Of a stretch of 64,000 bases of DNA, positions 53,301-63,996 are shown in pieces. Position numbers and translations under genes: made by a program. The stretch spans positions 175,727 to 239,726 of the forward strand of contig NZ_JBKAHK010000001.1 of the NCBI RefSeq assembly GCF_046298265.1, in the 5' to 3' direction. Every line of letters starts with the position of its first letter. The stretch's first letter is position 1. The stretch comes from Gillisia xinjiangensis. GTDB taxonomy: Bacteria; Bacteroidota; Bacteroidia; Flavobacteriales; Flavobacteriaceae. The notes under the pieces are model-generated. The model made no database searches. It was not told where the DNA came from and worked only from the letters and a program-made list of their open reading frames with translations.

Positions 53301-54842
53301 ATTTATTCAATTGAAGATCTTGCTCAGCTTATATACGATTTGAAAAATGCTAACAGGGAAGCAAGAATTAATGTAAAACTGGTATCAAAAGTTGGGGTAG
53401 GAACAATTGCCGCCGGGGTTGCAAAAGCCAAAGCAGATGTGGTCCTTATTTCAGGATACGATGGAGGTACAGGAGCTTCACCGCTTACTTCCCTGAAACA
53501 TGCCGGATTACCCTGGGAACTTGGAATAGCAGAAGTTCAGCAAACATTATTATTGAATGACCTAAGAAGCAGGATCGTGGTAGAATGTGATGGACAGCTT
53601 AAAACCGGGAGAGATGTTGCCATAGCCTGTTTGCTTGGAGCTGAAGAATTCGGTTTTTCAACAGCACCATTGGTAGCCTCCGGTTGCATCATGATGCGCG
53701 CCTGTCATTTAAATACCTGCCCCGTTGGTATTGCTACCCAGGATCCGGAACTAAGGAAAAATTTCAAGGGTACTCCAGAGCATGTGATCAATTTCATGTA
53801 TTTCGTAGCCCAGGAATTAAGACAAATCATGGCAGACCTCGGTTTCAGGAATTTGAATGAAATGGTTGGACAAAGTCAGAAACTGGAGATGAACAGAGCC
53901 ATTGAGCATTATAAAGCCCAGGGAATAGATCTTTCAAAAATACTTTATAAGCCGAAAGTAGATGAAAGCAGGACTTTTTACAATACTGAAAAACAAGATC
54001 ATCATTTGGATAATGTCCTGGATTTTGAAATTTTAAGAAAAGCACATCCGGCGATATACAGGAAAGAAAGCTTGAAACTTTCTTTTCCTATCAACAATAC
54101 AAACCGAACAACCGGGGCGATAATAAGTAACGAGATCACCAAAATCCATGGGGAAAAAGGCTTGCCGGAAGGCACCCTTCAATTAAATTTCAATGGATCT
54201 GCCGGGCAAAGTTTCGGGGCATTTTCTACAAAAGGCCTTTTGCTGAAGGTGGAAGGAAATACCAATGATTACTTCGGAAAAGGCTTAAGCGGTGCTATAC
54301 TCGCTGTCCAAAAACCAAAACTGGCAACCTTCAAATCCAACGAAAATGTAATTATTGGAAATGTGGCATTGTACGGTGCCACCAATGGGGAAGCCTATAT
54401 CAATGGAATGGGCGGAGAACGATTCTGCGTAAGAAATTCCGGTGCCAAAGCAGTAATTGAAGGAATTGGCGACCACGGATGTGAATATATGACCGGAGGA
54501 ATCGCGGTGATCCTTGGTAAAACAGGTAGGAATTTTGCCGCTGGAATGAGCGGAGGTATCGCCTACATCTATAATCCGGAAAGTTCTTTAGACAAGAATA
54601 ATTTCAATATGGAAATGATCGAATTGGAAAAACCTTCTGAAAAAGATCAGGTGGAATTGAAAAACCTGATAGAAAATCATTTCAGGTATACCGAAAGTGG
54701 TATTGCCAAAGAAATATTGGATAACTGGGAAGAAAATTCCGGGAAATTCACAAAGGTAATGCCTGTTGAATACAAGAGGGCCTTGAAACAACTGGAAGAG
54801 GAAAGATTAAGAAGAGAAGAAATTGAATTAAAAACAGCATAA
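50313..54842 (+). CDS. gltB: Glutamate synthase large subunit
   Basis: Alpha subunit of NADPH-dependent GOGAT, making two glutamates from glutamine and 2-oxoglutarate. It has 1509 aa. The class II amidotransferase domain should become active by removal of a 17-residue propeptide, leaving Cys18 (DNCGAGFICNLKG). Next come the central domain, the FMN-binding synthase domain (about 860-1240: SNSGEGGEDPSRF, QGAKPGEGGQLPGPKV, SGYDGGTGASPLTS) and the 3Fe-4S cluster motif CIMMRACHLNTCPVG, then the C-terminal beta-helix GXGXG domain. It is followed by gltD after 2 bp. Confidence 0.97.
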   Translation: MKPKQQGLYSPEFEHDNCGAGFICNLKGKRTNDIIHKALDILIRLEHRGAVSADGRTGDGAGILIEIPHDFFKKECEFELPEFNEYAVGMVFLPPSANQREICKSQLEEKIRNQKLKIIGWRDVPVDKSCLGSIAALTAPYVQQIFIGKDEDLSKEEFNSRLYAARKIAEHKIAASELSEADYFYLPSLSTNTIIYKGLLMPQDINIYYPDLNDPLVVTKLALVHQRFSTNTFPTWDLAQPFRYMCHNGEINTLRGNLSRMKAREELFESPVFGDSLKEISPVTAEGKSDSASMDMVLEFLLHTGRSLPEAIMMMVPEAWERNLSMTDDKKAFYEYNACIMEPWDGPASIPFTDGNYIGALLDRNGLRPSRYTLTKDGYVVMASETGVMDIAPENVELHGRLEPGRMFLVDMNEGRIIGDEELKTKIVNRLPYREWLDEHLLPLSKVPYTGNKTPVEKIDFKTRQRLFGYTLEDIGTIITPMATQGKEAIGSMGSDTPLAVLSDKPQLLFNYFKQLFAQVTNPPLDGIREEIVTDISLAIGEDRNIFNISPLQCKKLRIQNPVISNEDLDKIKYIDQPGFKSKTISILYEVEKGLNGLETRLDEMIIEINAAVDDKCNIIILSDRNVNPKLAPIPSILACSFVHHMVKKHNRRSSFGIVIESAEPREPHHFALLFGYGASAVNPYMVNEIIHKLVAEKEIEMFDAEEAVENFNTAIGKGILKIMNKIGISTLHSYRGAQIFEILGLNKKFVDKYFSNTTTRIEGIGLYEVEKEIQKRHEKAFLEPDTETETDLDLEIGGEYRWRRNGEKHMFNPASVAKLQQAVIQNNPESYAEYARLINDQNENLMTIRGMFKFKQLNPIPLEEVEPWTEIVKRFKTGAMSLGAISKEAHENLAVAMNRIQGKSNSGEGGEDPSRFHKSTDGNWRNSAIKQVASGRFGVSIDYLTNATEIQIKMAQGAKPGEGGQLPGPKVNHDIAKIRNSTPYVGLISPPPHHDIYSIEDLAQLIYDLKNANREARINVKLVSKVGVGTIAAGVAKAKADVVLISGYDGGTGASPLTSLKHAGLPWELGIAEVQQTLLLNDLRSRIVVECDGQLKTGRDVAIACLLGAEEFGFSTAPLVASGCIMMRACHLNTCPVGIATQDPELRKNFKGTPEHVINFMYFVAQELRQIMADLGFRNLNEMVGQSQKLEMNRAIEHYKAQGIDLSKILYKPKVDESRTFYNTEKQDHHLDNVLDFEILRKAHPAIYRKESLKLSFPINNTNRTTGAIISNEITKIHGEKGLPEGTLQLNFNGSAGQSFGAFSTKGLLLKVEGNTNDYFGKGLSGAILAVQKPKLATFKSNENVIIGNVALYGATNGEAYINGMGGERFCVRNSGAKAVIEGIGDHGCEYMTGGIAVILGKTGRNFAAGMSGGIAYIYNPESSLDKNNFNMEMIELEKPSEKDQVELKNLIENHFRYTESGIAKEILDNWEENSGKFTKVMPVEYKRALKQLEEERLRREEIELKTA

Positions 54843-54844
54843 TA

Positions 54845-56305
54845 ATGGATAATTTAAAAGGGTTTTTGGAATATGACAGAAAGGAAGAGGAAACTGATGC
54901 TGTTAAAGTCCGCGTAAAAAACTACAACGAATTTAAGAAAGAACCAGACAATACAGAATTAAAAAAACAGGGAAGCCGTTGCATGGATTGCGGGGTTCCT
55001 TTTTGCCATAGCGGCTGCCCATTGGGAAATTTAATACCCGATTTTAATACCGCTGTGTCCAAAAACGAATGGAAAAAAGCCTTGGACATACTTCATTCCA
55101 CCAACAATTTTCCGGAATTTACGGGAAGATTATGCCCTGCTCCCTGTGAGTCGGCTTGTGTTCTGGGGATTATTCAGCCACCGGTTGCCATAGAACTTCT
55201 TGAAAAATACATCCCGGAACGCGGATTTAAGGAAGGCTGGATAAAGGCAAATCCACCAAAGCACAGGACAGGTAAAAGGGTTGCTGTGGTAGGCTCCGGC
55301 CCTGCAGGACTAGCAGCAGCACAGCAGTTAAACAGGGCTGGTCATTTGGTGACCGTATTGGAACGTGATACTAAAATTGGAGGTTTATTAAGGTATGGTA
55401 TTCCCGATTTCAAATTGGAAAAAAGAATTATAGACAGAAGGGTTTCAATATTAAGGGAAGAAGGCATTCTTTTTGAAACCAATGCGAATGTTGGAGTAAA
55501 TTATGAGATTGAAAAACTCAAGGATTTCGATGCAGTTGTACTTTGTGGAGGAGCTACCAGAAAAAGGGACCTGCCCATTCCGGGAGCTGACAGTAAGGGG
55601 GTGGTTCAGGCAATGGAATTTCTTAAGCGAAACAATGAAATAGTTGCTGGTCTTGCCGAACCAATACCAGAACTTTCGGCCAAAGACAAGCATGTTATCG
55701 TAATTGGTGGCGGCGATACAGGATCAGATTGTGTTGGAACCTCGAACAGACAAGGGGCTAAATCGGTTACTAATTTCGAGATTATGCCAATGCCATCATC
55801 CAATCGCAGTAGCGAAAATCCATGGCCCTACTGGCCGTTCACTCTAAAAACAACTTCTTCCCATGAGGAAGGCGTTGAAAGGAACTGGTCTATTTCTACA
55901 AGAGAATTTGTAAAAGACCAGAATGGAGATTTAAAAGGCCTTAAAACAATAGAGATCGAGTGGATTAAAACAGAAGAAGGCAGACCCCAACTAAAAGAAA
56001 TCCCAGGATCGGAAAAAGAATGGCCCTGCGACCTGGTTTTACTGGCCCTGGGATTCACAGGACCGGAAGCCACATTGAGCCATCAGTTAGGGTTGGAGGT
56101 AGATACCAGGACAAACATTAAAGCAGGGACTGATTATAAAACAAGCATACCCAAAATATTTACTGCAGGCGATATGCGACGCGGGCAGTCATTAATTGTT
56201 TGGGCAATATCTGAAGGCAGGGAAGCTGCACGCCATATTGATATATTCCTTATGGGAAAAACAAACCTTCCAACCAAAGGAGAAGGGGATTTACCCTCTG
56301 TATAG
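54845..56305 (+). CDS. gltD: Glutamate synthase small subunit
   Basis: Beta subunit, which transfers electrons from NADPH through FAD and iron-sulfur clusters to GltB. It has 486 aa. Cysteine motifs for the 4Fe-4S clusters are CMDCGVPFCHSGCPLGN and CPAPCESACVLGI; the FAD motif is VAVVGSGPAGLAAAQQL; the NADPH motif is HVIVIGGGDTGSDC; and the C-terminal TAGDMRRGQSLIVWAI closes the FAD site. It forms one operon with gltB. Confidence 0.97.
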   Translation: MDNLKGFLEYDRKEEETDAVKVRVKNYNEFKKEPDNTELKKQGSRCMDCGVPFCHSGCPLGNLIPDFNTAVSKNEWKKALDILHSTNNFPEFTGRLCPAPCESACVLGIIQPPVAIELLEKYIPERGFKEGWIKANPPKHRTGKRVAVVGSGPAGLAAAQQLNRAGHLVTVLERDTKIGGLLRYGIPDFKLEKRIIDRRVSILREEGILFETNANVGVNYEIEKLKDFDAVVLCGGATRKRDLPIPGADSKGVVQAMEFLKRNNEIVAGLAEPIPELSAKDKHVIVIGGGDTGSDCVGTSNRQGAKSVTNFEIMPMPSSNRSSENPWPYWPFTLKTTSSHEEGVERNWSISTREFVKDQNGDLKGLKTIEIEWIKTEEGRPQLKEIPGSEKEWPCDLVLLALGFTGPEATLSHQLGLEVDTRTNIKAGTDYKTSIPKIFTAGDMRRGQSLIVWAISEGREAARHIDIFLMGKTNLPTKGEGDLPSV

Positions 56306-56335
56306 TTGAGTTTGAATAAATAATTATAATATATT

Positions 56336-56437
56336 GAGGAATACCAGGTTGAAAAATTAATGAGAGATGCCAGGATCATTCAAATTTATGAAGGCACCTC
56401 AAAGATCCGGAAGTTCGTGATCTCAGGAAGTATTTAG
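56336..56437 (+). pseudogene. 3'-terminal remnant of an acyl-CoA dehydrogenase gene
   Basis: In-frame translation from 56336 reads EEYQVEKLMRDARIIQIYEG, then TSKIRKFVISGSI, and a TAG stop at 56435-56437. This aligns without gaps to the C-terminus of the complete gene at 48809-49951 (KDYHVERLMRDAKITQIYEG, then TSEIQKIVISRSI). Stop codons lie upstream in the frame, so only the last 33 codons survive. Followed 30 bp later by the same kind of AAAAGCAGCC hairpin as the complete gene. The catalytic Glu position here is Lys (TSK for TSE). Confidence 0.85.
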
Positions 56438-56467
56438 AACAAATAAAACTCATTAATTATAAATGCG

Positions 56468-56493
56468 AAAAGCAGCCCTTGAAGGCTGCTTTT
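56468..56493. terminator. Terminator between the gltBD side and the SprB-repeat gene
   Basis: AAAAGCAGCC/GGCTGCTTTT, a 10-bp stem with a 6-nt loop and T-rich flanks on both strands. It closes gltBD on the plus strand and the convergent SprB-repeat gene on the minus strand. It is closely similar to the hairpin at 49973. Confidence 0.88.
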
Positions 56494-56519
56494 CTTTTTA
56501 AAAAAGTTAGTTTACAAAA

Positions 56520-59477
56520 TTATTTATCGGAAATAATCTGTTTAAAGAATGATTCCCTGTCTGTAGTTACCTTAACTATATAAATCTGACTTGCTCTTGT
56601 TCTGAAGTCTATATTAATAGTTGTAACCTTTCCTTTAAATGCATTAGCCTCATTATAAGTACTAAGCAGTCTTCCCTGCATATCAAACATTTGAATAGTA
56701 GCAGGAGATTCATAATCAAAGTCATACCGAATATTCAATGTTTCCCTGAAAGGTACAGGATACGCATTAAAGCCATTTTCGATCGTAGTTTGCGATTTTA
56801 GAATACTTTCATCCAAATTCAGCGATGAAGTTGAACTTGATTCGATGCTACTACAACTATCTGGATCTGAAATTGGATTTGGATCACATTTTTTATCTGA
56901 ATTTAGACTTATTTGTGCTCCACTACCGCCTACAGCAGTTCCTCCATGAGAATCATAAACCATCTCAAAATTCGCAGTGGCACCCGAAATGGGTTTAGCT
57001 GCTCCTACGATCGTTTTTACATCATATTTCACAGAAATTATATAGCTGTCTCCTTCAACGGATGGAAAAGTAATACTCACATCTCCTTTATTAGCTCCGG
57101 CATTGTTATCATATATTGTAACATCTGTAGGAGAAAGATCTCCACATGAGTTGCTAAAAACTCTGACGTTCGATGTATTCTGGGCAATAAAGTATAGACT
57201 AAGATCTGTTGTTTGATCTACTACAACTGTTGTAGAGCCTGCTTTACCTATCACATCGGCATAATAAAAGAACACCCCAGGTACTGCATTTTGAACTTTA
57301 TTTCCCCGTATGGTTAAACAAATATTACTTAGAGTAAAGTCTGTCGGAGTTCCGCTTTGAGTGATACATTTATACTCATCACAATCTGTCTGCGTTGGGA
57401 AGATATGAGCGCAATTTGGTTCAGTGAAAGTCTCTGTTCCGCTCACCGCCTCACAACTAATTGAAGACTGAGAAACCGAAGCTTTCTTACCTATTACATA
57501 ATAAGTACCAGCACTCATATTGCTCTTGAAGACTCCACTGCCATCAGGGGTTACTGACCCTTGGGAAACATCATCTGTTTCAGTATTCCCTGCGCCATCC
57601 TGGTTTCCAACAACTTTCCATAATACATAACTATCAAAAGTGTCATTGGCAGGATTAGCGGATCCATCAAGTGATAAAATACCATCATTGGCACCATTAC
57701 AACTGATACCAGTTGAGGTGATCGCTAAATTCAAGGCTGCAGGATCAGTGAAAGTCTGTGTGCCACTCATTGCCTCACAACTAATTGAAGACTGAGAAAC
57801 CGAAGCTTTCTTACCTATTACATAATAAGTACCAGCACTCATATTGCTCTTGAAGACTCCACTGCCATCAGGGGTTACTGACCCTTGGGAAACATCATCT
57901 GTTTCAGTATTCCCTGCGCCATCCTGGTTTCCAACAACTTTCCATAATACATAACTATCAAAAGTGTCATTGGCAGGATTAGCGGATCCATCAAGTGATA
58001 AAATACCATCATTGGCACCATTACAACTGATACCAGTTGAGGTGATCGCTAAATTCAAGGCTGCAGGATCACTAATAATTACAACATTACTAATTGCAGG
58101 ACATTCAGAATTTCCACTTTCTTTAACAGCAACAACATAATAACTTCCAGGTTTAAGCCCAGAAAAATCACTTCCGTCCGTATTGGAATCCTCTTTAGTA
58201 TCATTTGTTTCCCCATTCTGGTCATCATCTGGATTTCCAACCACCTTATAAAGATCTAATCTATCGTATCCACTGGCAGAAGTTATTGTTACATACCCAT
58301 CTGCTGAGCCATTACAACTAACATCTGTATTTCCTATAGCAACCGCAGGGGAAAGATTTAAATTAAGTTGAATTGGGTCACCCGGAAAATCTTTTAATAC
58401 AGATTGACCTGAATTACCGGATGTTCTGGTTCTAATAAACAGCGTGCTTATTTGGAAACAAGGATCATCGTCCTGTGGGAAAAATGCGGAAAGGTTTACT
58501 GCTCCTTCAGCCCACTGGTTAATTTGATACTGATATAAATTAGGATTAGTTGAAATTGGTTCAGTATGATAAACTGACCAGGGTACTATTGTTTCTAATA
58601 CATTGACTGAAGCAAAAATCCCATTCAACTTTGCAGAAGTATCTAAAGTCGCCAGGACATACAAATACTTTCCTCCAACCTCTTTCCATTCCCTTACCAC
58701 GACTTTTGCTGCAGCTCCCCCTTGGGTAAATTCTAAAGTGACCAATAAATCTCCTTCTGTTCTACCTCCTGTTAAAGGAGAGGCGGCGGAAGTAAAGGTC
58801 CCATCAGGATTTTTGGTCAAGGTTTGTTGCAGGAGTTCAAAATCAATATAGCTACTACCATTAATATCCTCTCTATCTCCTGCAAAAAGGATCCAAAGAT
58901 CGTCTCCATTTGTGTAAGTACCACCAGGCCATGCTGGATGTGTTTCTGCACCATATGTAAAATGAACCGCAACAGTTTGAATTTCATTTTTAGTGGGTAC
59001 TGATCCTACCTTCCATGTGTAAGTATTAGGATCATGATCAATTTTATTACTACCATCGAATACAGTTGGATCTAAATTTGAAATGTCATCTCTCAAGAAA
59101 AAAGACATTACACCTTCCTGATAATTGGAATCAAAGACCGGATCTAGGCCATTAAATTTTGTGTCATCAAGATCACTCATAAATAAACTTAAGCCTTCAT
59201 CCTGGCTTGGAAGTCCAAACCAATCACCATAAGTATCAACTTTTGCATTACCGTCAATTTCAAAACCCCAGATAGTATTTCCAATGTTATGGGGCGTAAT
59301 TACCGGTGCAACTCCCTGAACATTTTCAGCAGTGTTCTTTTGGGCAAAAATATCATTAAATGGAATTAGCAAAAGAACCGCTGTAAAAAGTGGAAAAATA
59401 TATTGATTTTTCCACTTTTTGCACCATTTTCCGTCATTTGATCCTGTCAGAACAAGATCGATCGTAAAATCTTTCAT
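56520..59477 (-). CDS. Type IX-secreted protein with SprB-type repeats and C-terminal sorting domain
   Basis: 985-aa exported protein, probably on the cell surface or released. The N-terminal signal helix (YIFPLFTAVLLLIPFNDIFAQ, about 27-47) follows a basic stretch. Residues 55-390 are unrecognised (aromatic, acidic, many DG and TYG turns). Then come three SprB-type repeats (VSCNGSADGYVTI and twice ISCNGANDGILSL); the last two are near-identical 108-residue copies. The C-terminal 90 residues are a type A sorting domain (NAYPVPFRETLNIRYDF, MFDMQGRLLSTY, IYIVKVTTDRESFFKQIISD). This makes it a client of the PorV system. Its adhesive or other role cannot be told from sequence. Confidence 0.9.
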   Translation of the reverse strand: MKDFTIDLVLTGSNDGKWCKKWKNQYIFPLFTAVLLLIPFNDIFAQKNTAENVQGVAPVITPHNIGNTIWGFEIDGNAKVDTYGDWFGLPSQDEGLSLFMSDLDDTKFNGLDPVFDSNYQEGVMSFFLRDDISNLDPTVFDGSNKIDHDPNTYTWKVGSVPTKNEIQTVAVHFTYGAETHPAWPGGTYTNGDDLWILFAGDREDINGSSYIDFELLQQTLTKNPDGTFTSAASPLTGGRTEGDLLVTLEFTQGGAAAKVVVREWKEVGGKYLYVLATLDTSAKLNGIFASVNVLETIVPWSVYHTEPISTNPNLYQYQINQWAEGAVNLSAFFPQDDDPCFQISTLFIRTRTSGNSGQSVLKDFPGDPIQLNLNLSPAVAIGNTDVSCNGSADGYVTITSASGYDRLDLYKVVGNPDDDQNGETNDTKEDSNTDGSDFSGLKPGSYYVVAVKESGNSECPAISNVVIISDPAALNLAITSTGISCNGANDGILSLDGSANPANDTFDSYVLWKVVGNQDGAGNTETDDVSQGSVTPDGSGVFKSNMSAGTYYVIGKKASVSQSSISCEAMSGTQTFTDPAALNLAITSTGISCNGANDGILSLDGSANPANDTFDSYVLWKVVGNQDGAGNTETDDVSQGSVTPDGSGVFKSNMSAGTYYVIGKKASVSQSSISCEAVSGTETFTEPNCAHIFPTQTDCDEYKCITQSGTPTDFTLSNICLTIRGNKVQNAVPGVFFYYADVIGKAGSTTVVVDQTTDLSLYFIAQNTSNVRVFSNSCGDLSPTDVTIYDNNAGANKGDVSITFPSVEGDSYIISVKYDVKTIVGAAKPISGATANFEMVYDSHGGTAVGGSGAQISLNSDKKCDPNPISDPDSCSSIESSSTSSLNLDESILKSQTTIENGFNAYPVPFRETLNIRYDFDYESPATIQMFDMQGRLLSTYNEANAFKGKVTTINIDFRTRASQIYIVKVTTDRESFFKQIISDK
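57421..58068. repeat. Tandem 324-bp direct repeat inside the SprB-repeat gene
   Basis: Copy 1 is 57421-57744 and copy 2 is 57745-58068, 324 bp (108 codons) apart. They are almost identical at the DNA level; differences are confined to a short stretch near the left edge (gttccgctcaccgcc against tgtgccactcattgcc). It encodes the two ISCNGANDGILSL modules. Confidence 0.93.
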
Positions 59478-60093
59478 AATAGTTATTTTAAAAGGTTAGT
59501 AATATTGTCATGCGCAAGTGATTTTAGAATGTAGGTTTGGGTTGTGCAAAAAGAAAAATTTTTTAAATCATTAAACATTGTAAACACATAATAGAGGGAG
59601 GAATACAACATATTCTACGGGGAAAGAATAAGTAAATAAGTTCTTTAGTCCGGACTATTAGGGAAGCCCAATAACAAATATTATGTTGGGAAGGTTTTTC
59701 CAGCAGGGCCGGAAGGGCATTCAATAAAGACTTATAACAGCCTGATTGGGAAAGCTTTACAAATCTGTTTTCATTTTATAATTACCCTAAATAACACAAA
59801 TTATCCCGGAAATAACAGTAGGGAAAATACCACCTTTTCACATTCTATAACTTTGCTCAACAAAATGTGAAGACCGTTCATTGACGATGAAGATGTGTGA
59901 AGAGGGCTTGGAGAAAGCGGGGATTTGTAAGAAAGTAGGCGCGGATTTACAAGTGCTGTGGTAATTATTTGAAACAGATTTGATAATGCCCGGAATACAA
60001 ATGAGAGCTAACACTTTCCCGATTTATGGGTTCGATAGGCTGATGGCGCGGATTTGCAATCCGCGTCGATTTCCTTGACTTTATTGCATAAAA
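59478..60093. other. Gene-free region between the SprB-repeat gene and the rRNA operon end
   Basis: About 600 bp with no credible gene. It is the upstream region of the SprB-repeat gene and must contain its promoter, though no exact TAnnTTTG stands out. It holds the 12-bp perfect palindrome TAGTCCGGACTA at 59646-59657, a nearby imperfect hairpin (CCCAATA ... TATGTTGGG), a partial REP element at 59938-59952 and a full one at 60041. Confidence 0.55.
60041..60065. repeat. REP-like palindrome (copy C) with a partial copy nearby
   Basis: CGCGGATTTGCAATCCGCG at 60047-60065. The 23 bases 60041-60063 equal those at 8944-8966. A truncated copy, GGCGCGGATTTACAA, lies at 59938-59952. Confidence 0.7.
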
Positions 60094-60094
60094 A

Positions 60095-60120
60095 AAGCAC
60101 CTATCTTTCGATACGTGCTT
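60095..60120 (-). terminator. Second terminator-like hairpin after the rRNA operon
   Basis: AAGCAC ... GTGCTT with an inner TATC/GATA pairing, followed on the minus strand by a T-run. It lies beyond the 60142 terminator and would back it up. Confidence 0.6.
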
Positions 60121-60141
60121 ATAGAGTACTATAAAACAAAA

Positions 60142-60172
60142 AAAACCCTTCATCGATATGATGAAGGGTTTT
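60142..60172 (-). terminator. Terminator after 5S copy 1
   Basis: AAAACCCTTCAT/ATGAAGGGTTTT, a 12-bp stem with a 7-nt loop, followed on the minus strand by eight T. The same hairpin with identical flanks occurs at 60406-60436. Confidence 0.92.
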
Positions 60173-60181
60173 CAAAAACAA

Positions 60182-60284
<103 letters not shown>

Positions 60285-60296
60285 GTAGATATTAGT

Positions 60297-60312
60297 CCCG
60301 ATAGCTATCGGG
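60297..60312. repeat. CCCGATAGCTATCGGG palindrome next to 5S copy 1
   Basis: 16-bp perfect palindrome. The same core, as CCCCGATAGCTATCGGGG, sits inside the decayed 5S at 60455-60472. Confidence 0.8.
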
Positions 60313-60315
60313 ATA

Positions 60316-60372
60316 GATATGAGACTTGAGATTAAAGGTTTACCCATTATCTCATATCTCACGTCTCATATC
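60316..60372. repeat. Inverted repeat in the 5S spacer
   Basis: Arms GATATGAGACTTGAGAT (60316-60332) and ATCTCACGTCTCATATC (60356-60372) match at 16 of 17 positions around a 23-nt loop. Such GATATGAGA-type arms look like another dispersed element. No gene. Confidence 0.6.
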
Positions 60373-60405
60373 TAGTATCTCTCTCCTAAAAAGTATAAAA
60401 CAAAA

Positions 60406-60436
60406 AAAACCCTTCATCGATATGATGAAGGGTTTT
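60406..60436 (-). terminator. Terminator after the decayed 5S
   Basis: Same hairpin as at 60142-60172 (AAAACCCTTCAT/ATGAAGGGTTTT) with the same flanking ATAAAACAAAAAAA and CAAAAACAA. Confidence 0.9.
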
Positions 60437-60445
60437 CAAAAACAA

Positions 60446-60494
60446 TTCGGCGACCCCCGATAGCTATCGGGGCTCCTACAATACAGTAGTACTT
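60446..60494 (-). pseudogene. Decayed 5S rRNA fragment with an inserted palindrome
   Basis: CGGCGAC at 60448-60454 matches the 3' end of 5S, then the palindrome CCCCGATAGCTATCGGGG (60455-60472) stands where ATACT should be, then CTCCTACAATACAGTAGTACT corresponds to the next part of 5S with two substitutions. The 5' two thirds of the gene are missing. It keeps the same 3' flank and terminator as the intact copies, so it was once a third tandem 5S unit. Confidence 0.78.
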
Positions 60495-60511
60495 AAATGT
60501 ATAAAACAAAA

Positions 60512-60541
60512 AAAGACCTTTACTTTTCAGTAAAGGTCTTT
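60512..60541 (-). terminator. Terminator after 5S copy 2
   Basis: AAAGACCTTTACT/AGTAAAGGTCTTT, a 13-bp stem with a 4-nt loop, followed on the minus strand by a run of T. It differs in sequence from the other two 5S terminators but occupies the same place between ATAAAACAAAA and CAAAAACAA. Confidence 0.92.
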
Positions 60542-60550
60542 CAAAAACAA

Positions 60551-60659
<109 letters not shown>

Positions 60660-60847
60660 TATAAGTTAACTTGTGATTGGGGATTAGTGAATTGGAAGAG
60701 ATCCAATTAACTATTCTCTGATCACTAATTAACTCCCGCATAGCGGGTAATAACGTTAACATATAAGGAAATAAAGAATAGAGTGATACCAGAATACTTT
60801 TTACAACATAGGTTTTTCGTTCCGGTCTCTTGCAAGACCGGAACCGC

Positions 60848-63690
<2,843 letters not shown>

Positions 63691-63922
63691 ACCTAATGTG
63701 CTCAAAGCATTAACAGAACAAGTCCGTCAATACCTTTATTTATTTATATTCTTAAATAGGTACCGAAGTACCTACTCGTATTCTCTCGTATTCTTTATTT
63801 CCCAATATGTCAATGAACGTTTTTCCTATATAACAACCTAAGAGCGATGATAACCAAACGAAGTATGCTAACGCATTCCTGGTTGTTTGAATTAACTATC
63901 TCCCTCAAATCTTAAGGAATAG
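63691..63922 (-). other. Internal transcribed spacer, tRNA-Ala to 23S
   Basis: 232 bp of AT-rich spacer with no gene. It presumably contains the processing stem for the 5' side of 23S. Confidence 0.75.
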
Positions 63923-63996
63923 TGGAGAATATCGGAGTCGAACCGATGACCTCCTGCGTGCAAGGCAGGCGCTCTAGCCAGCTGAGCTAATCCCCC
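63923..63996 (-). tRNA. tRNA-Ala (TGC) of the rRNA operon
   Basis: Minus strand: acceptor GGGGGAT/ATTCTCC with G-U pairs, D-arm GCTC/GAGC, anticodon stem CCTGC/GCAGG with loop CTTGCAC (anticodon TGC), T-loop TTCGACT, discriminator A, no encoded CCA. It lies in the 16S-23S spacer, as usual in Bacteroidota. Confidence 0.95.
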
